Shown here piece by piece: positions 1 to 6,604 of a stretch of DNA of 18,961 bases. Position 1 is the stretch's first letter; each line of letters begins with the position of its first letter. This DNA comes from Minisyncoccota bacterium (GTDB taxonomy: Bacteria; Patescibacteriota; Minisyncoccia; Phycocordibacterales; UBA2100): the NCBI GenBank assembly GCA_018061585.1, contig JAGOTU010000010.1, positions 1 through 18,961 of the forward strand, read 5' to 3'. The notes under the pieces were generated by a model that did no database searches, had not been told where the DNA came from, and worked only from the letters and a program-made list of their open reading frames with translations. The position numbers and the translations under genes are program-made.

Positions 1-50
1 GTGTATCGCTTAAGGAATGAGCGACCAATCCACCATGAGAGGATGATCGT

Positions 51-518
51 TCATGTGTTCGACTGATCGTTCCGCTCCTGCATCATGCTGCCAAATTCTT
101 TCTCGTGGAGAAAGTAGCGCCGTCGTAATGACGCTTCGTCGCCATATTTAGCGAAGAAATTTTCATGCTCAGTCGCTACATATCCGCGCTCTTCCAGGTG
201 CGCAATCGCGCACCAATAGCTTTCTGTTTTCCCCGCGATCACAGACGCATAATGCAGCAATCCGTTTGCGTAGCCACAATAGGCACAATTGATCTTTTCG
301 TACCACGTAAGATACGGAAGCTTTGCCCGATCCGTAATTCGTATGTATTGAGACCGCTTCACGTAGGCCATCCCATAGAGCGGAAAGCAAACACGATGAT
401 ACAACTCGAGAAAGACATCGAGGATCACGAGCGGGATGACCATAAAGAAAGTTACAGGGGTGGCGATAGCGTATCGCAACAGTGCACTTCCCGAACGAGG
501 TTCTTGTATCGAATGCAT
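51..518 (-). CDS. Conserved small unknown protein with CxxC motif
   Basis: A 155-residue protein that I recognise only as a widespread uncharacterised bacterial type. Residues ~12-38 form one hydrophobic segment (membrane or membrane-associated). The central part holds a cysteine pair in NCAYCGYANG, followed by a conserved-looking TESYWCAIAH stretch; the three cysteines could bind metal. The C-terminal third is charged and probably cytosolic. The ATG at 518 is preceded by TGT-TATGGT (positions 525-530), an extended -10 box ending 6 nt upstream, with no SD, so a leaderless mRNA is likely. It is divergent from the GerMN gene. Its function is unknown; a metal-binding or redox role is only a guess from the cysteines. 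Confidence 0.8.
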   Translation of the reverse strand: MHSIQEPRSGSALLRYAIATPVTFFMVIPLVILDVFLELYHRVCFPLYGMAYVKRSQYIRITDRAKLPYLTWYEKINCAYCGYANGLLHYASVIAGKTESYWCAIAHLEERGYVATEHENFFAKYGDEASLRRRYFLHEKEFGSMMQERNDQSNT

Positions 519-630
519 GAGCGAACCATAACACGTACGATGTGCTCACCGAGCCTCGTTATGATCATGATGATGCGGTGAAATCGACCCTATTGTCGAG
601 ACGAAAACCCTTGCTTGAAGGCTGGGATTG

Positions 631-636
631 TATACC
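631..636 (+). promoter_or_regulatory. -10 box of GerMN gene
   Basis: TATACC preceded by TG lies 9 nt before the ATG at 646. No convincing -35 is seen at normal spacing and no SD, which fits a nearly leaderless transcript. Confidence 0.45.
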
Positions 637-645
637 CTCTCAAGT

Positions 646-1422
646 ATGGCCACTCGCATGCAGTCGATAAGTACCATCGCGGGCATTTTATTGTTACCGA
701 TTATAGCTTTCTCATTCTGGTACGTTCTTGATCAGCAGAGCGAGAAAGTGCCCGCAATGATCCCTTTCGCACACGACGGCAATTTGATCCAAAACAGTCC
801 CGGACTTGAGGCAGACACATGGTATCTCACGTACGAAGAACCCGGCGCGCCCGGACTCTCCGTGCAGCTACGTTTTGATGGAAATAGTCGTTGTGGAAGT
901 GAGAACATGCTCAAAGTGTGCGATATATCCTTTGAACAAGGAGATCGCGTTCATGTCGAAGGCGATCGCAGTGGTGATTCTGTATTGGTTCGTACACTTA
1001 CATATGTTCCCACTACGACCGAGGAAGGCACAAGAATAAAATTGTATTTCTACGATCCTGCGCTCGATCAGGGCCCGGGCGGCGTGCAGTGCACAGCCAA
1101 GGGACTCGTCGCTGTTGACCGGACCATTCCTAAAACCGCGACTCCTCTTGCGGAATCAATACGACTCCTTCTCCGGGGAGAAATATCCGAAGAAGAGCGC
1201 GAACGAGGTGTCACTTCTGAGTTTCCGCTGGCGGGGGTAACGCTTACGAGCGCCGCGATCAGCAATGGAACTGCCACTCTTACGTTCAACGATCCGGAGA
1301 ACAAGACCGGCGGAGGATCCTGCCGCGTAAGTATTCTCTGGCATCAGATCGAGGCAACGGCGAAGCAGTTCCCTACCGTAAAACAGGTCCGATTCATGCC
1401 GGAAGAATTATTCCAGCCATAA
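646..1422 (+). CDS. Membrane-anchored GerMN-domain protein
   Basis: A 258-residue protein starting MATRMQS, with one N-terminal transmembrane segment at about residues 10-27 and the rest outside the membrane. The middle (~45-130) is a beta-rich domain resembling secreted intervening regions. The C-terminal ~95 residues match the GerMN domain (Pfam Germane): PLAESIRLLLRGEIS, then EFPLAGVTLTSAAISNGTATLTF, then a GGGSCRVSILWHQIEATAKQFPTVKQVRF end. In Firmicutes GerMN occurs in germination and sporulation proteins, while elsewhere it is a general envelope domain of unclear ligand; here there is no sign of sporulation. The ATG at 646 was preferred over a TTG at 628 because the -10 box TATACC overlaps the longer start. 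It converges with the next gene 24 bp away without an obvious terminator. Confidence 0.85.
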   Translation: MATRMQSISTIAGILLLPIIAFSFWYVLDQQSEKVPAMIPFAHDGNLIQNSPGLEADTWYLTYEEPGAPGLSVQLRFDGNSRCGSENMLKVCDISFEQGDRVHVEGDRSGDSVLVRTLTYVPTTTEEGTRIKLYFYDPALDQGPGGVQCTAKGLVAVDRTIPKTATPLAESIRLLLRGEISEEERERGVTSEFPLAGVTLTSAAISNGTATLTFNDPENKTGGGSCRVSILWHQIEATAKQFPTVKQVRFMPEELFQP

Positions 1423-1446
1423 GAGGCACATTGATTCCGCGTAACA

Positions 1447-2019
1447 TTATGATCTGCTCGCCTTCTTGCGCGAAAGGATGATGATCGTCATTGCGGTGTT
1501 CGTCACGATCATTGCGATCGAATGGAGCGTTGTCGCAATGTTGTATGCCTGCAGTGAAAAAAGCGCGAGTACGTGTCGTAAAACATTGGAAGAGTACAGA
1601 ATGGGCGTCTCGGTTTCCGGATGCATCCAGGTTTTACGAAGCGTCGGCACAAACGCGATCAGATCGATCGTGACAGCGATCACGACCGACAACGTCGCAT
1701 CCTTCGTTGCGATCCACAAACCAATACCAACGAGCGCAGCGATAAGAAACGCCGTGTCCGTCTTACTGATCTCCCGGAATCCGTATTTGAGTGAGAAAAG
1801 GAAGATAATGAGCGTAAATATCTGCGAAGCCGCAGTCGGCAAAGCCCCGATGCCAGCGCCTTTGGCAACCTGACCGAAAAATATTATTCCCGAGACGATC
1901 GTCCACACAAGCCATGTGTACGGATGTGGCTGAACTCTACCTTTCAAAATGTCCCATAAATAGGGAGTGTTACCTGCAATAGCCAATAGTGCCGCGATCA
2001 CGGCGAGGGTCTCTTTCAC
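1447..2019 (-). CDS. Polytopic PQ-loop-like membrane protein
   Basis: A 190-residue, very hydrophobic protein with about six to seven membrane segments and a short basic tail (SRKKASRS). Two stretches look like PQ-loop/SWEET-type half repeats: NTPYLWDILKGRVQPHPYTW near the N-terminus and FVPTLRKTWMHPETETP in the second half, each a proline-centred loop between helices. PQ-loop proteins transport sugars, amino acids or act as membrane sensors; the substrate here cannot be told. Translation starts at GTG (2019-2017): a TAAACT -10 box with an extended TG lies exactly 6 nt upstream (2026-2031), which fits a leaderless GTG start. Confidence 0.75.
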   Translation of the reverse strand: MKETLAVIAALLAIAGNTPYLWDILKGRVQPHPYTWLVWTIVSGIIFFGQVAKGAGIGALPTAASQIFTLIIFLFSLKYGFREISKTDTAFLIAALVGIGLWIATKDATLSVVIAVTIDLIAFVPTLRKTWMHPETETPILYSSNVLRHVLALFSLQAYNIATTLHSIAMIVTNTAMTIIILSRKKASRS

Positions 2020-2025
2020 CGCAGG

Positions 2026-2031
2026 AGTTTA
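2026..2031 (-). promoter_or_regulatory. -10 box of PQ-loop-like gene
   Basis: Read on the minus strand it is TGA-TAAACT, an extended -10, ending 6 nt before the GTG start. The spacing supports the GTG start over any downstream ATG. Confidence 0.5.
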
Positions 2032-2043
2032 TCACGACCTCTT

Positions 2044-2148
2044 TTAACTCGAAGTGTCTCCCAGCTTTAGAAAAGCGTCGGTCGCGGCTCCTGCAAAGGT
2101 CACCGGCGTAAATAAAGCAAATAGTGCGATGGTCAAGATTTTGTTCAA
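2044..2148 (-). CDS. 34-aa secreted peptide or truncated pilin-like gene
   Basis: A tiny minus-strand ORF beginning TTG AAC AAA ATC. Its product starts MNKILTIALFALFTPVTFAG and continues with AATDAFLKLGDTSS then TAA. The first ~20 residues are a textbook signal peptide: a basic start, a hydrophobic core and a small-residue cleavage site around FAG-AA. CPR genomes carry short VirB2/TrbC-like or pilin-like proteins with very similar leaders followed by 'DAFxxLG' and then two membrane helices; here the frame ends before those helices. A perfect TATAAT (2157-2162) sits 8 nt upstream, so it is probably transcribed as a leaderless message. It may be a remnant of a pilin-like gene or a real secreted micropeptide. 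Confidence 0.45.
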   Translation of the reverse strand: MNKILTIALFALFTPVTFAGAATDAFLKLGDTSS

Positions 2149-2156
2149 ATATCAAG

Positions 2157-2162
2157 ATTATA
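2157..2162 (-). promoter_or_regulatory. TATAAT -10 box of 34-aa ORF
   Basis: A perfect TATAAT on the minus strand, 8 nt before the TTG start at 2148. No clear -35 is seen. Confidence 0.45.
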
Positions 2163-2220
2163 TACGCAACTTCCTGCATGTATGCATAGAAGAGCGCGAA
2201 GTAGTGACTTATAGCTACAC

Positions 2221-2249
2221 TTGACGTACCTCGTTATTTGTACTATAGT
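2221..2249 (+). promoter_or_regulatory. Promoter of flotillin gene
   Basis: TTGACG (2221-2226), 17 nt, TATAGT (2244-2249): a near-consensus sigma-70-type promoter. The predicted 5' UTR is about 43 nt and contains a small CGGAC/GTCCG hairpin (2262-2281 region) before the SD site. Confidence 0.7.
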
Positions 2250-2298
2250 AGCCGCCGGACACAGTTCAGGGTCCGACCATAGCCAAAAGGAGCATCAT

Positions 2299-3702
2299 AT
2301 GGTCTCGTTTATCTACGGCCTTCCGTGGGTTACCCTCTTCATCGCGCTCGGAGCGTTCATCGTCGCCTGGCTCGTGATCTCGGTCATGTTCCGCACCGTT
2401 GTGACCACCAACATGGTCCACATCGTGCAGAGCGCCGGCAAGACGACGTCCTACGGCACCAATCAGCCCGGCAAGAACGTCTACTACAGCTGGCCGCGCG
2501 CCCTTCCTCGGATCGGCGTCTCGGTGATCGAGCTGCCGGTGTCGAACTTCGATCTCTCGCTCTCCGGCTACAAAGCCTACGACAAGGAGCGCGTGCCGTT
2601 CGAGCTCGACCTGACGGCGTTCTTCCGCATCGCGGATACGAACACCGCGGCGCAACGCGTCCCCGGCGTCAAGGAGCTGCACGATCAGCTTCTCAAGATC
2701 GTCCAGGGCGCCGCCAGAAAGATCCTGGCATCGCACGACATCAACCAGATCATGGTCGATCGTGCCACGTTCGGCGAGCAGTTCACCACAGAAGTGAAGT
2801 CCGAACTGGCGAGCTGGGGCGTCGAGCCCGTGAAGAACATGGAGCTCATGGACATCCGTGACGCCGACGGCTCGAAGGTCATCTCGAATATCATGGCCAT
2901 GAAGGCCTCCGAGATCGAGAAGACCAGTCGCGTGACGGTCGCCGGCAACAAGCAGGCGGCCGAAACGGCCGAGATCAACGCCCGGCAGGCGGTCGATGTG
3001 CAGAAGCAGGTCGCCGAAGAAGCTGTCGGCAAGCGCACCGCCGAAAAGGAGCAGAACGTCGGCGTCGCAGACCAGCAGGCTCGTCAGCAGATCCTGGAGC
3101 AGGAGCGGGAAACCGCAACTCGCACCATGGCGGTGAAGCAGGTCGAACAGGTCCAGGAGGCGAAGATTGCCAAAGAAAAGGGCATCGTCGACGCCGAGCA
3201 GGACATGCAGACCAAGATCATCATCGCGGACGGCGCGCTCGAGTCCGATCGCCGCAAGGCACTCGGCATCGAAGCGCTCGGCACCGCAAACGGCCTGGCC
3301 GAAAAGGCCATGCTGATGGCGCCGGTCGACGCTCAGATCGCGCTCGCGACAGCGATCGCGGAGAAGCCCGGCTACCAGCAGTATCTGCAGGTGATCGAGG
3401 CGATCAAAGCGCACATGGTGGTCGGCACCAAGCAGGCGGAAGCCTTGCAACATGCCGATATCAAGGTGATCGCCAACACCGGCAAGGCGACCGAGGGCGT
3501 GAGCAACGTCATGGACATGTTCACGTCCAAGGGCGGTACAGAACTCGCCGGCATGGTGGAAGCGTTCGCGCAGACGCCGATCGGCAAGGGAGTCCTCGCC
3601 AAGTTCGGCGTCACCGAAAGCCCTGCCGCTTCGGCCCACAAGACCGGCAACGGCATTACGCCGCCGGCAACTGCGTCGGAGGCGACGGGACAAGCGTCCT
3701 GA
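2299..3702 (+). CDS. Flotillin-like SPFH/band-7 protein
   Basis: A 467-residue membrane scaffold of the flotillin family. One N-terminal transmembrane helix (~9-31) is followed by an SPFH/band-7 domain (~35-210, including QPGKNVYYSW and VPFELDLTAFFRI), then a long Ala/Glu/Lys/Gln-rich coiled coil (~215-350) and a Gly/Ala-rich tail ending in a Thr/Ala/Ser-rich stretch. Flotillins oligomerise and organise membrane microdomains; no NfeD-type partner gene is adjacent. The ATG at 2299 was chosen because AAGGAG (2287-2292) lies 6 nt upstream; the longer in-frame TTG at 2221 is the -35 box itself. Codon use is noticeably richer in G/C at third positions than the flanking genes, which suggests acquisition by transfer. 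A strong terminator follows, so it is monocistronic. Confidence 0.92.
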   Translation: MVSFIYGLPWVTLFIALGAFIVAWLVISVMFRTVVTTNMVHIVQSAGKTTSYGTNQPGKNVYYSWPRALPRIGVSVIELPVSNFDLSLSGYKAYDKERVPFELDLTAFFRIADTNTAAQRVPGVKELHDQLLKIVQGAARKILASHDINQIMVDRATFGEQFTTEVKSELASWGVEPVKNMELMDIRDADGSKVISNIMAMKASEIEKTSRVTVAGNKQAAETAEINARQAVDVQKQVAEEAVGKRTAEKEQNVGVADQQARQQILEQERETATRTMAVKQVEQVQEAKIAKEKGIVDAEQDMQTKIIIADGALESDRRKALGIEALGTANGLAEKAMLMAPVDAQIALATAIAEKPGYQQYLQVIEAIKAHMVVGTKQAEALQHADIKVIANTGKATEGVSNVMDMFTSKGGTELAGMVEAFAQTPIGKGVLAKFGVTESPAASAHKTGNGITPPATASEATGQAS

Positions 3703-3731
3703 TTCGCAACCAGAACTGTACAAAATATCAT

Positions 3732-3767
3732 CGCCTGGCACCCTCGTGTGCCAGGCGAACTTTTTTT
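3732..3767 (+). terminator. Intrinsic terminator after flotillin gene
   Basis: A perfect 10-bp stem CGCCTGGCAC/GTGCCAGGCG with a 6-nt loop is followed by AAC and seven T residues. Confidence 0.92.
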
Positions 3768-3846
3768 AATCCCCTGCGTCAATTCGGAGTGCGGCTACCG
3801 ACCGAAGCATTATTTAAGCGACGTATGAGATGTCTTTCGTATCCCT

Positions 3847-3875
3847 TTGACATCTACTTCTCTATATCGTATTAC
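3847..3875 (+). promoter_or_regulatory. Promoter of 3913-4736 operon
   Basis: TTGACA (3847-3852), 17 nt, TATTAC (3870-3875): a perfect -35 at ideal spacing upstream of an SD-led gene. Confidence 0.7.
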
Positions 3876-3912
3876 TTCGCCCAGTCATATAGATCGAACC
3901 GAGGAACCACCA

Positions 3913-4164
3913 ATGCGTGTTCACCCGATGGAAGTTCAATTGCGACTCGATTTTTCTGACGCAGAGAGAGCGATACTTTCACCGTCGTTCACATTCGGAG
4001 ACGCAGAGGAGCAGCTCTCCTACGCGGTGGACCGTTTCGGTTCTGAGCGGGTTGCCACATTGATAGTGAACGCCAAGGACCGCGACATCGCTGAGCTCGC
4101 GCTCACCGAAGTCGACGGATTGTCGGAGCCCGATAAGGATCGCATCCGCAAATTACTGCAATAG
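3913..4164 (+). CDS. 83-aa uncharacterised protein
   Basis: I do not recognise this family. The 83-residue product is acidic, soluble and mixed alpha/beta by eye: a hydrophobic-alternating beta-like start (MEVQLRLDFS), a central helix (DAEEQLSYAVDRFG), a strand (RVATLIVNA) and a helical end rich in charged residues (ELALTEVDGLSEPDKDRIRKLLQ). There is no signal peptide or membrane segment. The ATG at 3913 is preceded by GAGGAA with 6-nt spacing; the longer frame from 3847 begins in the -35 box. It is the first gene of a two-gene operon with the nucleotidyltransferase 11 bp downstream, sharing its promoter and terminator, so it may help or regulate that enzyme (inference). Confidence 0.75.
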   Translation: MRVHPMEVQLRLDFSDAERAILSPSFTFGDAEEQLSYAVDRFGSERVATLIVNAKDRDIAELALTEVDGLSEPDKDRIRKLLQ

Positions 4165-4175
4165 GGAGACATTCG

Positions 4176-4736
4176 ATGGACGATAGGCTCGCGGAATTTG
4201 TCCGGATGCTACAGGACCAGGGCGAGAGCGGTGCATACCTAGGCCGCTTGAACCCGATGCATCTCGGACATCAGGCGCTCGGCGAAGTGCTCACGACGGC
4301 ATTCCCCACATCACATCTGATGCTAGTGGGAAGCTGTTCGCATCTGATCTCGATCAGGCACTTGTTCAAGTTCTCTGATCGCTACAAATTCATCAACACA
4401 GTATTCCCGAACGCACGCATCGCACCGCTCGCGGATTACGAAAGCGATGACGATTGGTTCCACGCGATCGATGTGATCTTGCGTCTGGCCGGGCTCGACC
4501 CCGCGAAGACCGTGTTCATCGGCGGATGCGACGAGGATGTGCACTTCTTGCAGTCGCATGGCTACAAGGTGCAGATCATCAATCGTTTCGACGGGACGAC
4601 CACGAACGTGAGTGGTACCGAGATCCGGGACGCGCTCATTCACGGTCGTAGTCTTGATGGATTGCTAGACCCCAAGATCATTCCGCTCGTACAAGAAACA
4701 TTTTGCGTGCGCTGGGCAGAGGCTGTACGACGATAG
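4176..4736 (+). CDS. Nicotinamide-nucleotide adenylyltransferase-like enzyme
   Basis: A 186-residue protein with the HxGH nucleotidyltransferase fold. The N-terminal signature is AYLGRLNPMHLGHQ (~20-33), equivalent to the GRFxPxHxGH motif of NadM-type NMN adenylyltransferases. The C-terminal signature VSGTEIRDAL (~144-153) matches the ISSTxxR phosphate-binding motif. In between, LVGSCSHLISIRHLFKFSDR resembles the GS....PF...ER segment of the same family. The expected reaction is ATP + NMN to NAD+ + diphosphate, the last step of NAD salvage. Related cytidylyltransferase-fold enzymes cannot be excluded, because specificity depends on few residues. The SD GGGAGA sits 6 nt before the ATG and touches the upstream stop, indicating coupling to the 83-aa gene. 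No nicotinamide phosphoribosyltransferase or Nudix gene is in the window. Confidence 0.82.
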   Translation: MDDRLAEFVRMLQDQGESGAYLGRLNPMHLGHQALGEVLTTAFPTSHLMLVGSCSHLISIRHLFKFSDRYKFINTVFPNARIAPLADYESDDDWFHAIDVILRLAGLDPAKTVFIGGCDEDVHFLQSHGYKVQIINRFDGTTTNVSGTEIRDALIHGRSLDGLLDPKIIPLVQETFCVRWAEAVRR

Positions 4737-4748
4737 GAAAGTTATTTC

Positions 4749-4778
4749 CCGCCCGGCACGTCCGGGCGGTTCTTGTTT
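4749..4778 (+). terminator. Intrinsic terminator after NMNAT-like gene
   Basis: An 8-bp GC stem CCGCCCGG/CCGGGCGG with a CACGT loop, then TTCTTGTTT. Confidence 0.88.
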
Positions 4779-4785
4779 AGGTGCA

Positions 4786-4813
4786 TTGACATTGTACTGA
4801 ATAATTGTATTGT
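4786..4813 (+). promoter_or_regulatory. Promoter of 4852-5498 operon
   Basis: TTGACA (4786-4791), 16 nt, TATTGT (4808-4813), starting immediately after the previous terminator. Confidence 0.6.
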
Positions 4814-4851
4814 ATCGGAAGTCAAATTTTGATCGATATCCGGAGAACCCA

Positions 4852-5181
4852 ATGATCTTTACCGACAAAGCCAATGTGGAGGTCGCTCCCGGTGATCTCA
4901 TCATCTACGGACACGCGCTCGGTCGCTGTGCCGGTATCCGCTTCGGCAAAGTACTCGCGCTCGCCGAACACCCCAAATCCGAGTGGGGTTCGAACCACAA
5001 AACCGGCGATCGCGACTGCAAGTTGCGTATCATCGGTGTCGACGACGATTGGTCACATGAGGAACCGAAGCTGTTGAGTAAGGCGTCGGTCATCGCATTC
5101 GGCTCCCGGGTGCTCAAGCTGCATCCCGACCAGGTACCGAAATTGCTCGCCGATCTTCTGAACACCTACGAATCGAAGTAG
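4852..5181 (+). CDS. 109-aa uncharacterised soluble protein
   Basis: The 109-residue product has an early beta-strand-rich half with VAPGDLIIYGHALGRCAGIRFGKVLALAEH, then a charged middle (WGSNHKTGDRDCKLRIIGVDDDW) and an amphipathic helical end (DQVPKLLADLLNTYESK). The 'GDLI.YG.ALGRCA..R.GKV' wording is reminiscent of small hypothetical proteins of phages and actinobacteria, a recollection rather than a proven match. The first half looks like a small beta-barrel (SH3/KOW-like), so nucleic-acid or protein binding is possible. There are no membrane segments. The ATG at 4852 has SD GGAGAA 4 nt upstream; the longer frame at 4810 lies in the -10 region. The next gene follows after 23 bp in the same operon. 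Confidence 0.72.
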   Translation: MIFTDKANVEVAPGDLIIYGHALGRCAGIRFGKVLALAEHPKSEWGSNHKTGDRDCKLRIIGVDDDWSHEEPKLLSKASVIAFGSRVLKLHPDQVPKLLADLLNTYESK

Positions 5182-5204
5182 CTCTAGAGAAGCGGAGTCG
5201 ACGC

Positions 5205-5498
5205 ATGCAACAGGCAGATGTCGATGCGTACTGGGCCAAGCTCAATACGCCGACTAAGTCGATCAAGAACAGTCTTCAAAGTCTCGCCGGATTTGCAGGA
5301 TTACCGGACAGCGTACTCGACCCGCTGACGGAATTGATCGTGCAGGCACACAAGGCAAATCCCACGAGCCCCGCCTGCTCGCAGGCGATCCTGAAGACAC
5401 TGCAGACACAGCCGTACGCGCTGGTGGCTCGCCATCACATCCGAGGCGCCGCGGATTGGATTGTTTCAGGTCTTCGTAATGCAAAGCATTTGAAATAA
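5205..5498 (+). CDS. 97-aa all-helical uncharacterised protein
   Basis: A 97-residue product that looks entirely helical and cytosolic, with alternating amphipathic helices (VDAYWAKLN, SIKNSLQSLAGFAG, VLDPLTELIVQAHKA, SQAILKTLQTQPYALVARHH) and a basic C-terminus. No catalytic motif is visible and I do not recognise the family. SD CGGAG lies 7 nt before the ATG. It is the second gene of an operon with the 109-aa protein and ends at a strong terminator, so the two are probably co-expressed partners. Confidence 0.7.
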   Translation: MQQADVDAYWAKLNTPTKSIKNSLQSLAGFAGLPDSVLDPLTELIVQAHKANPTSPACSQAILKTLQTQPYALVARHHIRGAADWIVSGLRNAKHLK

Positions 5499-5507
5499 AT
5501 GCGCAAC

Positions 5508-5548
5508 AAGGTCGTCCCCCGTGATCGGAGGGACGACTTTTCTTTTTT
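5508..5548 (+). terminator. Intrinsic terminator after 97-aa gene
   Basis: An 11-bp stem (with one G-U pair) AAGGTCGTCCC/GGGACGACTTT, followed by a T-rich run TTCTTTTTT. Confidence 0.88.
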
Positions 5549-5550
5549 CC

Positions 5551-5583
5551 TTGACACCCCCTCCCCTATACAGCACGTTTACT
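5551..5583 (+). promoter_or_regulatory. Promoter region of deacetylase gene (ambiguous)
   Basis: A perfect TTGACA at 5551-5556 is followed by TATACA at 5567-5572 (only 10 nt apart) and TTTACT at 5578-5583 (21 nt apart). Neither spacing is normal. Either TATACA works with a poor -35, or activation by a regulator is needed. Confidence 0.4.
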
Positions 5584-5614
5584 GAGGAAAACGTCATACA
5601 AGGAGATGCGTACG

Positions 5615-6499
5615 ATGCGACTGTTCTATAGCGGTGACTACGTGCGCGCAGAGCACGGGTTCGACACCACTCGCAAATCACAATGGATCGCTGAATCACT
5701 CATAACTGATCCTATAAACGGAGTCGAGATCGTCGCGCCACAGCCGGCAGATGTGAAAGACCTCGAAAAGATCCACGATCCTCGCTACGTAAATGCTGTG
5801 GTGAGCGGCCAGCCCCGAAAGCTCGCTGAAAGCCAGAGCTTTCCATGGGATGAAGGAATATTCCACGCTGCATGCGCCTCAACGGGCGGAGTTGTTGCTG
5901 CAGTAGAAGCTGCGCTCACGGACGGGGTTGCGGGTTCGCTATCAAGCGGCCTGCATCACGCGAACTATTCGCACGGCAAGGGCAATTGCACATTCAACGG
6001 TCTTGCGCTCGCCACGCTGCACGCACAGGAGTGTGGCGCGCGATCAGTGCTTATTGTTGATGCCGATGCGCACTTCGGCGGCGGCACACACTCGCTTGTG
6101 TACAACATTCCCGGAGTGACACACGTCGATATATCGACGAATGTCTACGATGCGTATGTGCCCCGAAACGGCAATGTGATACGGCTCATCCTGCGCGCAA
6201 AGTCGTATCTTCCCACGCTCGAGCACATGCTCGCTCGTGCCGCGCTCCTGCCGAGGTTTGATCTCTGCATCTATAACGCAGGTATGGATCCCCACGAACT
6301 TTGTTCTCACGGAGGACTGCGCGGTATTACTGCCGGCGTTCTCCGCGAGCGTGAATGCATCGTATTCGAATGGTGCGCGAAACGTTCTGTCCCCGTTGCG
6401 TTCGTGATAGCCGGCGGATATGTGAGTCGTAGACTCAGCAAAGCAGGCCTCGTCGGTCTGCATCGCACTACGATCGAAGCAGCGGTCGGTACTGCGTAG
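5615..6499 (+). CDS. Zinc-dependent histone-deacetylase-family amidohydrolase
   Basis: A 294-residue member of the arginase/deacetylase fold (class I/II HDAC, acetoin-utilisation AcuC and acetylpolyamine amidohydrolase group). All key residues are visible: the active-site histidine pair in SGLHHANYSHG (H114, H115), the GNCTFNGLA segment (~123-131), zinc ligands D151 and H153 in DADAHFGGGT and D225 in NAGMDPH, and a transition-state tyrosine Y269 in AGGYVS. The protein is therefore probably catalytic, removing acyl groups from lysine side chains or polyamines. It is cytosolic, with no signal or membrane segment, and is slightly shorter than typical AcuC. Two in-frame ATGs exist; the second (5615) was chosen because AAGGAG ends 9 nt before it, while the first abuts the SD. 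It is monocistronic. Confidence 0.9.
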   Translation: MRLFYSGDYVRAEHGFDTTRKSQWIAESLITDPINGVEIVAPQPADVKDLEKIHDPRYVNAVVSGQPRKLAESQSFPWDEGIFHAACASTGGVVAAVEAALTDGVAGSLSSGLHHANYSHGKGNCTFNGLALATLHAQECGARSVLIVDADAHFGGGTHSLVYNIPGVTHVDISTNVYDAYVPRNGNVIRLILRAKSYLPTLEHMLARAALLPRFDLCIYNAGMDPHELCSHGGLRGITAGVLRERECIVFEWCAKRSVPVAFVIAGGYVSRRLSKAGLVGLHRTTIEAAVGTA

Positions 6500-6519
6500 C
6501 ACGACAGCTCAAATTCCAG

Positions 6520-6550
6520 ACCGCAGGGTTCGCCCTGCGGTTTTTGCTTT
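6520..6550 (+). terminator. Intrinsic terminator with UUCG tetraloop
   Basis: A 9-bp stem ACCGCAGGG/CCCTGCGGT closed by a TTCG tetraloop, followed by TTTTGCTTT. It follows the deacetylase gene. Confidence 0.9.
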
Positions 6551-6556
6551 GCCCCT

Positions 6557-6584
6557 TTGCCAAACAGGACATCCAACATATATT
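6557..6584 (+). promoter_or_regulatory. Promoter of 6605-7222 operon
   Basis: TTGCCA (6557-6562), 16 nt, TATATT (6579-6584), just after the preceding terminator and upstream of a very strong SD (AGGAGG). Confidence 0.6.
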
Positions 6585-6604
6585 GCCGGGAGGAGGAACA
6601 GCAC

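Noticed and set aside
1..66. Open plus-strand frame ending TGA at 64-66, possible 3' end of a gene
   Set aside because: Only 21 codons are visible; an open stretch this short is expected by chance in one of six frames, and it overlaps the minus-strand gene end.
2266..3741. 491-residue open frame antisense to the flotillin gene
   Set aside because: A shadow ORF created by the high G+C of the flotillin gene; its sequence is Arg/Asp/His/Leu-rich without recognisable domains.
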